From Microbulbifer sp. GL-2 (GTDB lineage: Bacteria; Pseudomonadota; Gammaproteobacteria; Pseudomonadales; Cellvibrionaceae): a stretch of 64,000 nucleotides of DNA. Numbering within the stretch: position 1 is the first letter of the stretch; every line of letters begins with the position of its first letter. Positions 26,592 to 35,658 of this stretch are shown here, one piece after another. The notes under the pieces are model-generated. The model had not been told where the DNA came from, did no database searches, and saw only the letters and a program-made list of their open reading frames with translations. The stretch lies in NCBI RefSeq assembly GCF_007183175.1, contig NZ_AP019807.1, positions 4,150,001-4,214,000 of the forward strand. The letters are read 5' to 3'. The position numbers and the translations under genes were made by a program.

Positions 26592-27395
26592 CTAAAGCTT
26601 AAAAACGCTCTCTGCATTCTTATATAAAAACAGATCAGAAACCTCCTCATCCAAGCCCAACAAGTGCATCTCTTTTAGGCAGGCCTCCGGTGTCAGCATT
26701 GGGTAATTAGTGCCAAACATCACCTTATGCTTGCCATGGGCCTTCATGAACGAAACCAGTTCTTGGGGGTAGCGTTTAGGTTTATATGCAGAGGTGTCTA
26801 TATAAACATTCGGGAACTTGGTGGCAAATGCGATCATCTCATTGTGCCAAGGATAACCTATATGACCGCATACTATCTTCAAATCTGGAAAATCCAGTGC
26901 AATCCGCTCAATATGAATAGGCCGACCAGTTTCAGAGCTGCGCAACGGACCAGTGAGCCCAACCTGAAGACAAACCGGCACATCAAGCTCAACACAGGCC
27001 GCGTACAATGGGTAATATAAAGGATGTGTACAAGGAAGCTCCCAAAGCCATTGCACGATCCGCAAGCCTTTGAAGTCATGCTCAGAAACATATTTACGCA
27101 GCTCTTGAATGGCTTCTACTGGATTCCTCAAATCAACAGAGGCAAGCCCACAAAAATTACCTGGATGGGCCGAGGTAACTTCAAGGACTTCTTCATTGCT
27201 AATAAGCGCACCATTGGGGCCATACCAAGCGGAAATCAACGCCTTGGAGACATTTGCAGACTCCATGGCCAACAATGTCCACTCTAAGGGAACCTCCTTG
27301 AAGTCCTGCCCCATCCATCTCTTCAAGGTGTCCAAGAAAGGTTCAGCAAGAAAGCGTTCTGTAGGATGCTGGGCCCACACATCAATTATCGCCAT
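26592..27395 (-). CDS. Amidohydrolase-2 family metal-dependent hydrolase
   Basis: A 267-residue TIM-barrel protein of the Amidohydro_2 family (ACMSD/gamma-resorcylate decarboxylase-like). It shows the FKGLRIVQ strand, the central VCLQVG, the metal-site His in IVCGHIGYPW, and the C-terminal Asp/Asn region (VMFGTNYPML). The usual N-terminal D-x-H-x-H is altered to IDVWAQHP, so the first metal ligands may differ. Members hydrolyse or decarboxylate ring acids. ATG 27395 has GGGAG eight bases upstream. It is transcribed alone, convergent with hmp; substrate unknown. Confidence 0.78.
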   Translation of the reverse strand: MAIIDVWAQHPTERFLAEPFLDTLKRWMGQDFKEVPLEWTLLAMESANVSKALISAWYGPNGALISNEEVLEVTSAHPGNFCGLASVDLRNPVEAIQELRKYVSEHDFKGLRIVQWLWELPCTHPLYYPLYAACVELDVPVCLQVGLTGPLRSSETGRPIHIERIALDFPDLKIVCGHIGYPWHNEMIAFATKFPNVYIDTSAYKPKRYPQELVSFMKAHGKHKVMFGTNYPMLTPEACLKEMHLLGLDEEVSDLFLYKNAESVFKL

Positions 27396-27524
27396 ATTGG
27401 TTACTCCCCCTGTTTCTAATTCACCTCAACCTTCCTTCAAATACGACACTTTCTCATGAAATCCTACCAAGTTCACAAAACAGTAGATACGCTGAAATGT
27501 GCCATTTACAGTTACAATTTGTGC

Positions 27525-27956
27525 CTACTTATAATCATTAACCAACTGGCCATCTGACGACTTTTGAAACTGTGGATATTCGTCGTTTATCTCGTAGAAA
27601 TCAGACTTTTCACCGACAAATATATGCCCCATCGTTTTCAAGCCAGTTTGACCATCCAGCGATCCAGCGATAATGCCAGTTGCATCCAGGTTAAATGGCT
27701 CCCAAAAAAGACTGGATCCACATTCGCGACAGAAGCCCCTTTGAGCAACATCTGACGTTTTATACCAGGCCAAACCATCATCTTTTGTAACGGTGATATT
27801 AACTTTGCGAGCCTTCGTATGAGGCCCAAAATTTCCATGCAATTTTTGGCACATACTACAATGACAATTTACTATATTTCTAAGTGGCCCTTTCACTTGG
27901 TACCGCACAGCTCCACACAAGCAACCGCCGGATGCGATCGTATTCTCACTAGTCAT
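27525..27956 (-). CDS. GFA-family zinc protein (Mss4-like fold)
   Basis: A 143-residue protein. The zinc ligands are arranged as in the GFA/CENP-V family: GGCLCGAVRY, then NCHCSMCQKLHG, then the second pair GFCRECGSSLFW. These were first named glutathione-dependent formaldehyde-activating enzymes, but most have no proven activity. ATG 27956 is preferred; an in-frame TTG lies 15 bases upstream. It stands alone. Confidence 0.82.
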   Translation of the reverse strand: MTSENTIASGGCLCGAVRYQVKGPLRNIVNCHCSMCQKLHGNFGPHTKARKVNITVTKDDGLAWYKTSDVAQRGFCRECGSSLFWEPFNLDATGIIAGSLDGQTGLKTMGHIFVGEKSDFYEINDEYPQFQKSSDGQLVNDYK

Positions 27957-28178
27957 ATACTGAACCCACAAACATATAGCAATTGAGTTAATCGGCTAAA
28001 TCTAATTTAAACAAGCTCTTTTGGTAAAAATCATCTACTGCAATATTTATAGAACTTAACGCTCTCATCACTCAATCGCAAGTAGACCTAGGCATATCTT
28101 ACACGGTCATAGGGGCAAATAAAGGCATTGAACCTTGCCAGAGATCGATTTCCACCACCCACGTTGCCTACTCTTCTT

Positions 28179-28604
28179 TTAAAAAGCTACATTTGCCGCA
28201 TTAAATGCCAAAATAAAAAGTGGAATATTTGACAATAAGAAAATGACAAATCTAATTTCAATCTTGTTTACCAGTGCCTGGTAGAGGCTATGAGCCACCC
28301 GCAACCCCACGTATACCCAAGATACGATAATATTCACTTCTGTGGCAGCATCAAGGGAAACCAGGCAAAGCACAATGGCATAAAAGATAGTCGGCTGTTC
28401 CATTAAATGGTTATAATTATCAGCCTTCCAGCGGACTCTTGGCGGTAAATTCGACATCTGGGTGCCAGCTGGAGCCTCTGGATCCAACTGCATTTTCATA
28501 GCCGCAATAGCTGGCAGCCTCGTAGCATACATCCACAGCCACATTATTAGAGACCAAATTACTAATGCTACCACTGGTCGAATTAGCTCAATACTTGTTT
28601 CCAT
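28179..28604 (-). CDS. MAPEG-family membrane protein
   Basis: About 141 residues with four membrane helices. The pattern RWKADNYNHLMEQPTIFYA and the late VYVGLRVAHSLYQ match the MAPEG family (microsomal glutathione transferase-like). It lies in the inner membrane; bacterial members have no assigned substrate. ATG 28604 is chosen because GGAG lies five bases upstream; an upstream in-frame ATG would place that site inside the gene. Confidence 0.82.
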   Translation of the reverse strand: METSIELIRPVVALVIWSLIMWLWMYATRLPAIAAMKMQLDPEAPAGTQMSNLPPRVRWKADNYNHLMEQPTIFYAIVLCLVSLDAATEVNIIVSWVYVGLRVAHSLYQALVNKIEIRFVIFLLSNIPLFILAFNAANVAF

Positions 28605-29094
28605 AACTTCTCCAATCATCATCTAATTCACAATTCTGGAATTTACATAACAACAAAAAAGCATATTAAGCCGGCAGATGAATTGTATGGCACCAGCTCT
28701 AGTAGAACAATTATTAGCAGCTATCTACCCTTAAAAAACCTCTGAGTAGATTATGAATCTAATGAGGACACGGAGAAAATAAGCTCCAATATCCCAGGTA
28801 CTTTATGTAAAGGCAAAATGTATTTGGATAAATCAGCATCAGGATTTACTCAGGGGCCCTTTTCCTCGCACAAATAGCATTCCATATTTGTGCGGGAACA
28901 GTTGAATACTCAAAAGCTGATGCCGTCACTAGTGTTCTTGCCGTTGGCACCGATCGGAATCGGCCTCGGTGCCCGCTCGCACGACAAGATATTAACGGTA
29001 GTGCTCTACCGAATTATCAACCTTCTTCTGATGCTCGCCAGATGCAAGCTGCTCTAGGGCAGCATGCCAAGGCGCTCGGTGAAGATCAAACCAC
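28605..29094. other. Intergenic region with three hairpins downstream of dbpA
   Basis: No gene is supported. Three clean hairpins are present: CGCACAAATA/TATTTGTGCG (28867-28894), GGCACCGA/TCGGTGCC (28946-28973) and CGGTAG/CTACCG (28996-29011). The last lies about 85 bases beyond the dbpA stop and may be part of its terminator. The strong first hairpin is far from any gene end. Confidence 0.5.
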
Positions 29095-30483
29095 TCACCC
29101 CCGAATACGGCGCACCCGGAATTTGCGGCCCTTTAGTTTTCCGTTTTCGATCTTTTTAAGCGCCTGCGCTGCCACGTTTCGTTTAACCGCAACATAAGCG
29201 GTCAAATCCAGGACATTGATCTTACCAACATCTTGCCCGTTGATCGGACGGTCACCACCGGTGAGCGCTCCCAAGATATCGCCCGGACGAACTTTCTGCT
29301 TCTTGCCGCCATCAATCTGCAGGGTAGCCATCTGCGCCTGAAACGGAGGCTCTTTTAAAATATTGGCCGGTGGCGGCGTGTCTGGATCGGACAGTGGGTC
29401 CTGTGTCAGGTTCATGCGCAGAAGTTTATGGCCTTCCTTCTCGGCAAAAAGGGAGTAAGCGCAACCGCGCTCACCGGCACGACCAGTCCGTCCGATGCGG
29501 TGGGTGTGCACCTCCGGGTCTTTGGCGATATGAAAGTTGATGACGGCATCAAGCTTGTCGATATCCAGACCGCGTGCCGCCACATCAGTGGCCACCAGAA
29601 TGGAGGCGCTGCCATTGGCGAAGCGAATCAGCGTTTCGTTACGTTGACGCTGCTCCATATCACCATGTAAGGCAAGCACATCGAACCCAGCCTGTTTCAG
29701 GCTATCGGCCACCTCATCGGTTTCACGCTTGGTGTTGCAGAAAATCAGGGAATTGACCGGTTTGTCATGGAGCAGAATGCGCCGAGTCATCTTCAGGCGA
29801 TCATCAAAACTCTCTGTTTTGTAAAAACGTTGTTCGATTACGTCCTCACTGTGTGCGGACTCAATTCGCACCATCACCGGTTTTTGCATTACTCGAGCGC
29901 TGAGCTCCTCGATTTCATCCGGATAGGTGGCGCTGAACAGTAACGATTGTCGCCCTGCCGGTACCTGGGCCAGAATGGTATCGATGACGTCCTGAAACCC
30001 CATGTCGAGCATCCGGTCAGCCTCATCAAAGACCAGCGTGTCGACATGTTCAAGGGACAGGGTTCCCTTCCGCAGATGTTCTTCGATACGCCCGGGAGTA
30101 CCGACAATTATGTGAGCGCCATGCTCCAAGGAGCCGATCTGCGGGCCAAACGGCATGCCGCCGCACAGGGTCAGAATCTTAATATTGTGAATCGCTCTGG
30201 CCAGTCGGCGCAGTTCCTGCGCTACCTGATCAGCCAGTTCCCGTGTCGGACACAAAATCAGCGATTGAATTCGAAACCGGTCAACATTGAGCCGATGTAG
30301 CACACCTAAACCGAAGGCCGCGGTTTTCCCGGAACCGGTCTTTGCCTGTGCGATAACATCTTTCCCATCAAGTACGATCGGTAGTGTCTTGGCCTGGACC
30401 TCGGTCATGGCTGTGTAGTTCAGTGACGCCAGGTTTTTCAGCAAGGCGGGCTTCAGGGGCAGGTCAGAAAAGGGGACGGTCAA
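29095..30483 (-). CDS. dbpA: DEAD-box ATP-dependent RNA helicase DbpA
   Basis: DbpA remodels 23S rRNA during assembly of the large ribosomal subunit. The 462-residue length is typical. Motifs in order: AQAKTGSGKTAAF (motif I), PTRELADQV, TPGRI, FDEADRML (DEAD), FSATYP, then the second RecA domain with HRIGRTGRAG (motif VI). The C-terminal ~75 residues (KVRPGDILGALTG, INVLDLTAYVAV, KIENGKLKGRKFRVRRI) form the RNA-binding domain that defines DbpA. It is transcribed alone. Confidence 0.94.
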   Translation of the reverse strand: MTVPFSDLPLKPALLKNLASLNYTAMTEVQAKTLPIVLDGKDVIAQAKTGSGKTAAFGLGVLHRLNVDRFRIQSLILCPTRELADQVAQELRRLARAIHNIKILTLCGGMPFGPQIGSLEHGAHIIVGTPGRIEEHLRKGTLSLEHVDTLVFDEADRMLDMGFQDVIDTILAQVPAGRQSLLFSATYPDEIEELSARVMQKPVMVRIESAHSEDVIEQRFYKTESFDDRLKMTRRILLHDKPVNSLIFCNTKRETDEVADSLKQAGFDVLALHGDMEQRQRNETLIRFANGSASILVATDVAARGLDIDKLDAVINFHIAKDPEVHTHRIGRTGRAGERGCAYSLFAEKEGHKLLRMNLTQDPLSDPDTPPPANILKEPPFQAQMATLQIDGGKKQKVRPGDILGALTGGDRPINGQDVGKINVLDLTAYVAVKRNVAAQALKKIENGKLKGRKFRVRRIRG

Positions 30484-30923
30484 GGTGAGTCCTGGAGTTG
30501 TTGGATGTTAGATTCGGGGGATTACTCTACCACCCGGGAGCGCGACTTTCATCCTCTTAGCCTTTCCATTACTGCATTTTTACTGTATGGGCAAGGCAGG
30601 TTCTCCAATGATTTCGTGATAGCACAGGCTTTCAGAGTGGCTCACAATTAAGGCGTGACTGTACAGGAATATGTAGACCATTCTAAAAGCCATAACGCAG
30701 AATCTGAACGCTCGGCAAGCCCCGCGAGGCGGGCCTTGCAGACCACATCCACTGAGTTGAATCCGGCAAAGGATATGGCCATTTACGGCTGGATGCGCCT
30801 AACATCAACTGCCTTCAAGCCCCACAGAGACATTACGGAATTATTTAGAAGCTCCTTATCAGCCTGTTGAAACACGCTCGCATAGATGCTGGTTTAGCCT
30901 CTCGTGAGCTCTAAGCCCAACCT
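30484..30923. other. Intergenic region with one GC hairpin
   Basis: It contains the dbpA promoter side and an isolated stem (GCAAG-CCCGC / GCGGG-CTTGC, 30715-30739). A 71-codon plus frame at 30655 is open but has no ribosome site or recognised motif, so I do not call it a gene. Confidence 0.4.
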
Positions 30924-31742
30924 CTACTCTTCCGCAGATATAGTGCTTTCGATCCAGTCTATATACTGAGAAACACGAACATTATTTCCATTATCGCCAT
31001 AACGCGCACCATGATATGTGCGCAAATCTCTTTCACTGGAAACCCAGGCAACAAGACCGGCAAGTTGCCACTCTTGTTTTTCTTTGATCAGCACAGGGCT
31101 TCCACTATCGCCATTACCGGCCATACCTTCAAGTTGATTGGCAGTTTTTGGCGAATCAAACCGGTAAGAGATCCAGCGTTTATCAACACTGGAAATAACA
31201 TTGAAAGCTCTGCGTAAAGAGGTGCGATGTGGACTATGAGGTTCCGGCCCTTCCTTGCCATTACCGGTAGCTCCCTTGCCAATTAACTGAGCAGTTCTGC
31301 CAACTTCGTTGCTGCCACGATAGAGAGGGATTGGCTTGACATCAGTAATTGGCACTTCCAGTTTAATAAGTGCTATATCATCTGACATCGCGAGAAATGC
31401 CTGTAACTTAGAACCTTCGCCAGAGGCTAAAGCTTCTTTTATCAGTTTTTCAGGTAGCATTTTGTGTCCAGAATGTACGAAAACGGACTTAACTTTCCGC
31501 GGCAGGCCATTAATAGTGATCTCCTCAGGGTGCTGTGTACAAGTTACATGCGCCGCTGTAACAACCCACTGAGGAAAAATCAGGACACCGTGCCCTTCTC
31601 CTGGAAAATCAGCCAATGCTGGTAGCGTCGTAGAGGGAACTCGGTACTTCTCATCTTCAATATCATCACGAATAATAATGGCGCTTGCCGTGGATGAAAT
31701 GGCCAACAAGGCCAAGAAAATAATTTCCTTTATATACTTCAT
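30924..31742 (-). CDS. Secreted trypsin-like serine protease (S1 family)
   Basis: About 272 residues. The signal peptide is MKYIKEIIFLALLAISSTASA. The S1 catalytic triad is visible: His in TAAHVTC, Asp in SDDIALIKLE and Ser in GNGDSGSPVL. The GVLIFPQWVVTAAH strand is the usual N-lobe core. It is probably an exported endopeptidase; the residues that set specificity are not obvious. ATG 31742 is chosen because AAGGGAAG precedes it and the signal peptide starts there. A longer upstream opening would add 21 residues before the signal peptide. Confidence 0.86.
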   Translation of the reverse strand: MKYIKEIIFLALLAISSTASAIIIRDDIEDEKYRVPSTTLPALADFPGEGHGVLIFPQWVVTAAHVTCTQHPEEITINGLPRKVKSVFVHSGHKMLPEKLIKEALASGEGSKLQAFLAMSDDIALIKLEVPITDVKPIPLYRGSNEVGRTAQLIGKGATGNGKEGPEPHSPHRTSLRRAFNVISSVDKRWISYRFDSPKTANQLEGMAGNGDSGSPVLIKEKQEWQLAGLVAWVSSERDLRTYHGARYGDNGNNVRVSQYIDWIESTISAEE

Positions 31743-31805
31743 ACGCTTACTTCCCTTAAATTTTCGTAAATTCTGAACAAAAATAATACCACCCAATAAG
31801 CACAT

Positions 31806-32479
31806 TAATTATATCTGACACTTACGTTGATAAATTAACATATACAAATTGCTTTAAATTCAGCATTATTATTTATAAATTTTACTTTGGAAACATCAAA
31901 CTACTTAATCAGTGAAAGGTTCTCTTCTGCAGTTAAATGAATCTATTTTTGAGGCTTGTTACTTACAGAGGAAATTAACTTTATACATATAAATGGTGAG
32001 TAGTATTGACCTATGAGGCCCAAATTATAAATTCTTACTCCTGTGCTGGAACTATCTATGTTCTGACTCTAGCTTGGCGGTTCAGGTAGAAAGAGTTGCA
32101 TAGAGAGAATATTGTAGGAGCGATGCAAGCTACCTGGAAAAACTATCCTTGTTACTGCCGGCCTTATTGCTATCCCCTAGAACAACGGGCCTTTCCCTCA
32201 ACACCTTGACCGAGGCACAGAAAGGTTTCAGAAGGCCATGTCGAGGGGCTTCTCAGTACAGACATTTTTGGCGTACTTTCACTCTTTCTGAAATGGTCAA
32301 CCATTTCAGGCCCTTTTCAAAACTCATAATAGTTGCTTTTCTAACTATTAATTAACTTTTAATTGCTTAATAGGTGGATTTTTACTGGTTAATCAAGCAA
32401 GATATCAACCTGCTATAATAGCTTAAATTACAGCTGTTAAGCCCCAAATATATCAATAAGAGATTGAAAACCACCTATT
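31806..32479. other. AT-rich intergenic region before hipBA
   Basis: About 670 bases without a supported gene. Holds a near-perfect palindrome (CTGAAATGGT-CA-ACCATTTCAG, 32288-32309) and a TATAAT at 32414-32419, about 60 bases before hipB, which is the likely hipBA promoter -10. A matching -35 is poor. I did not find the classic HipB operator. Confidence 0.45.
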
Positions 32480-32863
32480 ATGACCTTTCACGGGCAATCG
32501 GATAAGCAGATACTTGAGACACTCGGCAGCCGCCTTAGGGAGTACCGTTTGCGGATGAATCTCACCCAGGATGATATGGCTGAGCGAGCTGGATTGTCCT
32601 CCTCTACCATCAAGGGCTTGGAAGCTGGTCGCGGCAGGCTCGACAGCCTGGTTGCTGCGCTGAGAGTGCTCCGCCGGCTGGAAGCTCTGGAGGCATTCCT
32701 CCCAGCTCCAGCAGTCAGCCCCATGCAACTTGCTACCCACGGAAAGCAACGAAAAAGAGCCAGGGCTTCTAACAACACCAAGACTGTCAAAGAAAGCTCT
32801 GTGAAAGGCACCCCCAAGGCCCAGACAAGCAAAATAAAAAAGAGAGATAAGCCAGAATGGTAA
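32480..32863 (+). CDS. hipB: HipB-like antitoxin (XRE helix-turn-helix)
   Basis: A 127-residue protein. The N-terminal XRE domain (LGSRLREYRLRMNLTQDDMAERAGLSSSTIKGLEAG) binds the operon promoter and, in the family, neutralises HipA. The C-terminal ~45 residues are a basic, low-complexity tail (KQRKRARASNNTK, KIKKRDK), longer than in E. coli HipB. Its stop overlaps the hipA start (ATGGTAA), so the two are translationally coupled, as usual for hipBA. Confidence 0.85.
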   Translation: MTFHGQSDKQILETLGSRLREYRLRMNLTQDDMAERAGLSSSTIKGLEAGRGRLDSLVAALRVLRRLEALEAFLPAPAVSPMQLATHGKQRKRARASNNTKTVKESSVKGTPKAQTSKIKKRDKPEW

Positions 32864-34155
32864 AGCAAACAAATACCGCCACAGTACATCTGTGGGGGCA
32901 GCTGGTTGGCGCTGTTCATTGGGATGAAACCGGGTATGGCTCATTTGAATACGCCCCGGAATTTCTGCAGCGCGGACTGGATATTGCCCCTATTACTATG
33001 CCCAATGAGGCTTCGGTGGAGCCCTATATTTTCCGTACTCTCAGCCGGGACACCTTCAAGGGCTTACCGGGGCTCCTTGCGGATTGCTTACCTGATAAGT
33101 TCGGTAACGCCGTCATTGATGCCTGGCTCGCCCGACAGGGACGCACCCCAGAGAGCTTTAACCCTATTGAGCGCCTCTGTTACACCGGTACGCGTGGTAT
33201 GGGCGCGCTGGAGTTTCAACCTGCCGTGGATGGTAGCTTTAAGGATTCTGTCGATCTCAATATTGAGGAGCTGGTGAAACTGGCGGCCGCGATTACCCAT
33301 AGGCAAACCGATCTCAATGCCCAATTTGGTAAAAGCGATGCAGAGAGATCAGGCGCCTTGCTGGATATCTTAAGAGTGGGAACCAGTGCCGGGGGCGCCA
33401 GAGCAAAGGCGGTAATCGCCATGAATGACGCGGGAGATATTCGCTCAGGCCAAGTTCCCGCACCAAAAGATTACGACTACTGGCTGCTGAAATTCGATGG
33501 TGCCGGGGACCTGGAGCTCGGTACTACCGACGGGTTTGGGAGAATTGAATACGCTTACCATCTTATGGCCCTGGAAGCTGGCATTAACATGACTGAGTGC
33601 AAGCTGCTGGAAGAAAACGGCAGAGCGCACTTTATGACGCGACGCTTCGACCGAATGCATGGTAAGAAGCTGCACATGCAGTCCCTCTGTGGCATCGCCC
33701 ACTTAGATTTCAATATGGCCGGTGCCCACTCATACGAGCAGGCCTTTAGCGTTATGCGCGAGCTTTACCTGCCCAAAAGTGAAGCGATTCAGCAATATCG
33801 ACGGATGGTATTCAATGTTTTGGCCAGGAATCAGGATGATCACACCAAGAACATTGCGTTCCTGATGGAACCCGAAGGCGAGTGGTCCCTTTCACCGGCG
33901 TTCGACGTGACCTATGCCCACAATCCCGGTGGCGCATGGACCAGCCAACATCAAATGAGCATCAACGGCAAACGGGACCATTTCCAATTAGAGGACTTAC
34001 TGGCCGTAGGAAGGGCAATCAGCATCAAGCAGCCAATGGACATCATTGAAGAGGTGGCAGCAGCAGTGAAAAAATGGGAGGGCTTTGCCAAAACTGCTGG
34101 CGTTTCCACAAGTTGGATGGTCGAAATCAGCCAAAATCATCGGCAACTATTTTAA
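32857..34155 (+). CDS. hipA: HipA-like serine/threonine kinase toxin
   Basis: The toxin of a type II system; E. coli HipA phosphorylates glutamyl-tRNA synthetase and induces dormancy. The 432-residue length is normal. Features are the N-terminal subdomain, the flexible phosphate loop VGTSAGGARAKAVIA, YWLLKFDG, the catalytic RNQDDHTKNIAFL (Asp base and Asn metal ligand) and the DFG-like SPAFDVTY. All look intact. It is overlapped by hipB upstream. The target of this homologue is not known. Confidence 0.9.
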   Translation: MVKQTNTATVHLWGQLVGAVHWDETGYGSFEYAPEFLQRGLDIAPITMPNEASVEPYIFRTLSRDTFKGLPGLLADCLPDKFGNAVIDAWLARQGRTPESFNPIERLCYTGTRGMGALEFQPAVDGSFKDSVDLNIEELVKLAAAITHRQTDLNAQFGKSDAERSGALLDILRVGTSAGGARAKAVIAMNDAGDIRSGQVPAPKDYDYWLLKFDGAGDLELGTTDGFGRIEYAYHLMALEAGINMTECKLLEENGRAHFMTRRFDRMHGKKLHMQSLCGIAHLDFNMAGAHSYEQAFSVMRELYLPKSEAIQQYRRMVFNVLARNQDDHTKNIAFLMEPEGEWSLSPAFDVTYAHNPGGAWTSQHQMSINGKRDHFQLEDLLAVGRAISIKQPMDIIEEVAAAVKKWEGFAKTAGVSTSWMVEISQNHRQLF

Positions 34156-34330
34156 TAAAAAAATACTCAAAGCCGCAGAGCGCGCAAGGAAGCGCCACTT
34201 AACTGAGTAAATAACCCAAAATAGCAATCGCTCTAGCTCTCCAGCGCCCAGAACTTACAATCGCCAGATTTACCCAGCTGCTATCTTGCTAATTGGAATT
34301 GATACTCTAAGAGGAAGCGAGGAGCCCTCC

Positions 34331-35575
34331 ATGTCTGCAATGTGCCGCTTAGCTCTGCTGGCAGTGGTATTTGTTGACCTGATGGGCCAGGGACTGCTGT
34401 TTCCGATCATCAACGAACTGGTTATGTCGACAAAATTCCAGTTCCTACCTACCGATACTCCCCAGACAACACGCCATCTATATTATGGCGTCGTTATTAG
34501 CAGTTTCTTTCTGGCTTGGTTTGTCGGCTCAGTGTATATCGCCAAGTTGTCCGATAGTATTGGGCGGAAGAGCGCCATGGTTCTATGCCTGGTAGGCGCA
34601 CTCTCTGGCTATGCAATAACCATTCTCTCTTTGATCAATAGTAACCTTTGGCTTCTGATTCTGGGGCGGGTGATCAGTGGTTTTACTGCGGGAAACCAGC
34701 CTATCGCCCAGGCGGCAATGATTGACGCCAGTAACAATGAGCTGGAGGCCTCCAGAAATCTGGGGCTTTTAGTGGCAGGCATGAGTGCCGGTGCTGTTGC
34801 CGGCCCAATTATGGCCGGCCTGTTGGCAGATAGAGAACTGCTGGGAAATATCGCCAGTATTCAGCTGCCCTTCTACTTTGCGTTGGCTCTTGTGGCCATC
34901 ACCCTGTGCTTAATCCTGATCTTCTACCATGACAGCCGAAAGGCACCGATGCAGCTTGAATTCCGATTCCGGGACCTCTTTACACAGTTTGCACATTTAA
35001 AAGACCGCCCCCAGGTAGCACGACTTTGTCCAGCCTATCTCTGCTTTATGCTTGTGCACCTCAGCTTTTATATCTTCATTGCCAATTACTTGAGCAGCCG
35101 GTTCCAAGTGGGATTATTGGTGACCAGTATGGCTATGCTGACAATGGGCATCGCCGTAGCCATATCCAGCTTGTTTATGGTTAAACCAGTCTTATCTCGC
35201 TGGAGTAAGCCGCTCGTCATTAAAATGTCTGCCCTGGTGATGGGAGGTAGTGCTTTAGTCTTCGTATTCAGTAATCAGATATGGCTTTGTTACCTGAGTA
35301 TTTTCTTTGCCTATCTCTGTTTTGGGCTGGCCTACCCCGCTCTCCTGAATACATTCGCCTGTAGCGTCGATGAAACTGAGCAGGGCTGGGTTATGGGAAT
35401 AGCCACCGCGGGTTTTACGCTGGTAGCGAGCCTGATATCCCTTGTGGGCGGCGGGGCCATGGAAGTGAACATTCGACTACCTTTTTACATCACCGCATTC
35501 GCAGCAATATTGGTCCTGCTATTGATTCAGCTGGGTTGGCGTAATCTGGGAGTAAGAGAAATAGGGAAGCAATAA
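34331..35575 (+). CDS. MFS transporter, 12-helix drug-exporter type
   Basis: About 414 residues with 12 predicted membrane helices. Motif A between helices 2 and 3 is visible (AKLSDSIGRKSAM), and helix 5 has the glycine-rich GMSAGAVAGPIMAGLLAD (motif C, typical of drug/H+ antiporters). ATG 34331 has GAGGAG six bases upstream; an upstream opening is not supported. It is convergent with the A-PCP-AOS gene, sharing a terminator, so it may export that product, but co-transcription is excluded. Confidence 0.85.
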   Translation: MSAMCRLALLAVVFVDLMGQGLLFPIINELVMSTKFQFLPTDTPQTTRHLYYGVVISSFFLAWFVGSVYIAKLSDSIGRKSAMVLCLVGALSGYAITILSLINSNLWLLILGRVISGFTAGNQPIAQAAMIDASNNELEASRNLGLLVAGMSAGAVAGPIMAGLLADRELLGNIASIQLPFYFALALVAITLCLILIFYHDSRKAPMQLEFRFRDLFTQFAHLKDRPQVARLCPAYLCFMLVHLSFYIFIANYLSSRFQVGLLVTSMAMLTMGIAVAISSLFMVKPVLSRWSKPLVIKMSALVMGGSALVFVFSNQIWLCYLSIFFAYLCFGLAYPALLNTFACSVDETEQGWVMGIATAGFTLVASLISLVGGGAMEVNIRLPFYITAFAAILVLLLIQLGWRNLGVREIGKQ

Positions 35576-35606
35576 ACCCCACCCCATAAGACTATATATA
35601 GAATGT

Positions 35607-35631
35607 GGCCCCCAGAATTAACTAAGGGGCC
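35607..35631. terminator. Shared terminator between MFS and A-PCP-AOS genes
   Basis: GGCCCC / GGGGCC stem (35607-35612, 35626-35631) with a 13-base loop between two convergent gene ends. Confidence 0.55.
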
Positions 35632-35658
35632 AACCTACAGGGTTACTTCTTCACCCAA

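Noticed and set aside
30655..30870. Small plus-strand gene after dbpA
   Set aside because: It crosses a GC hairpin, lacks a ribosome site and has no recognisable domain.
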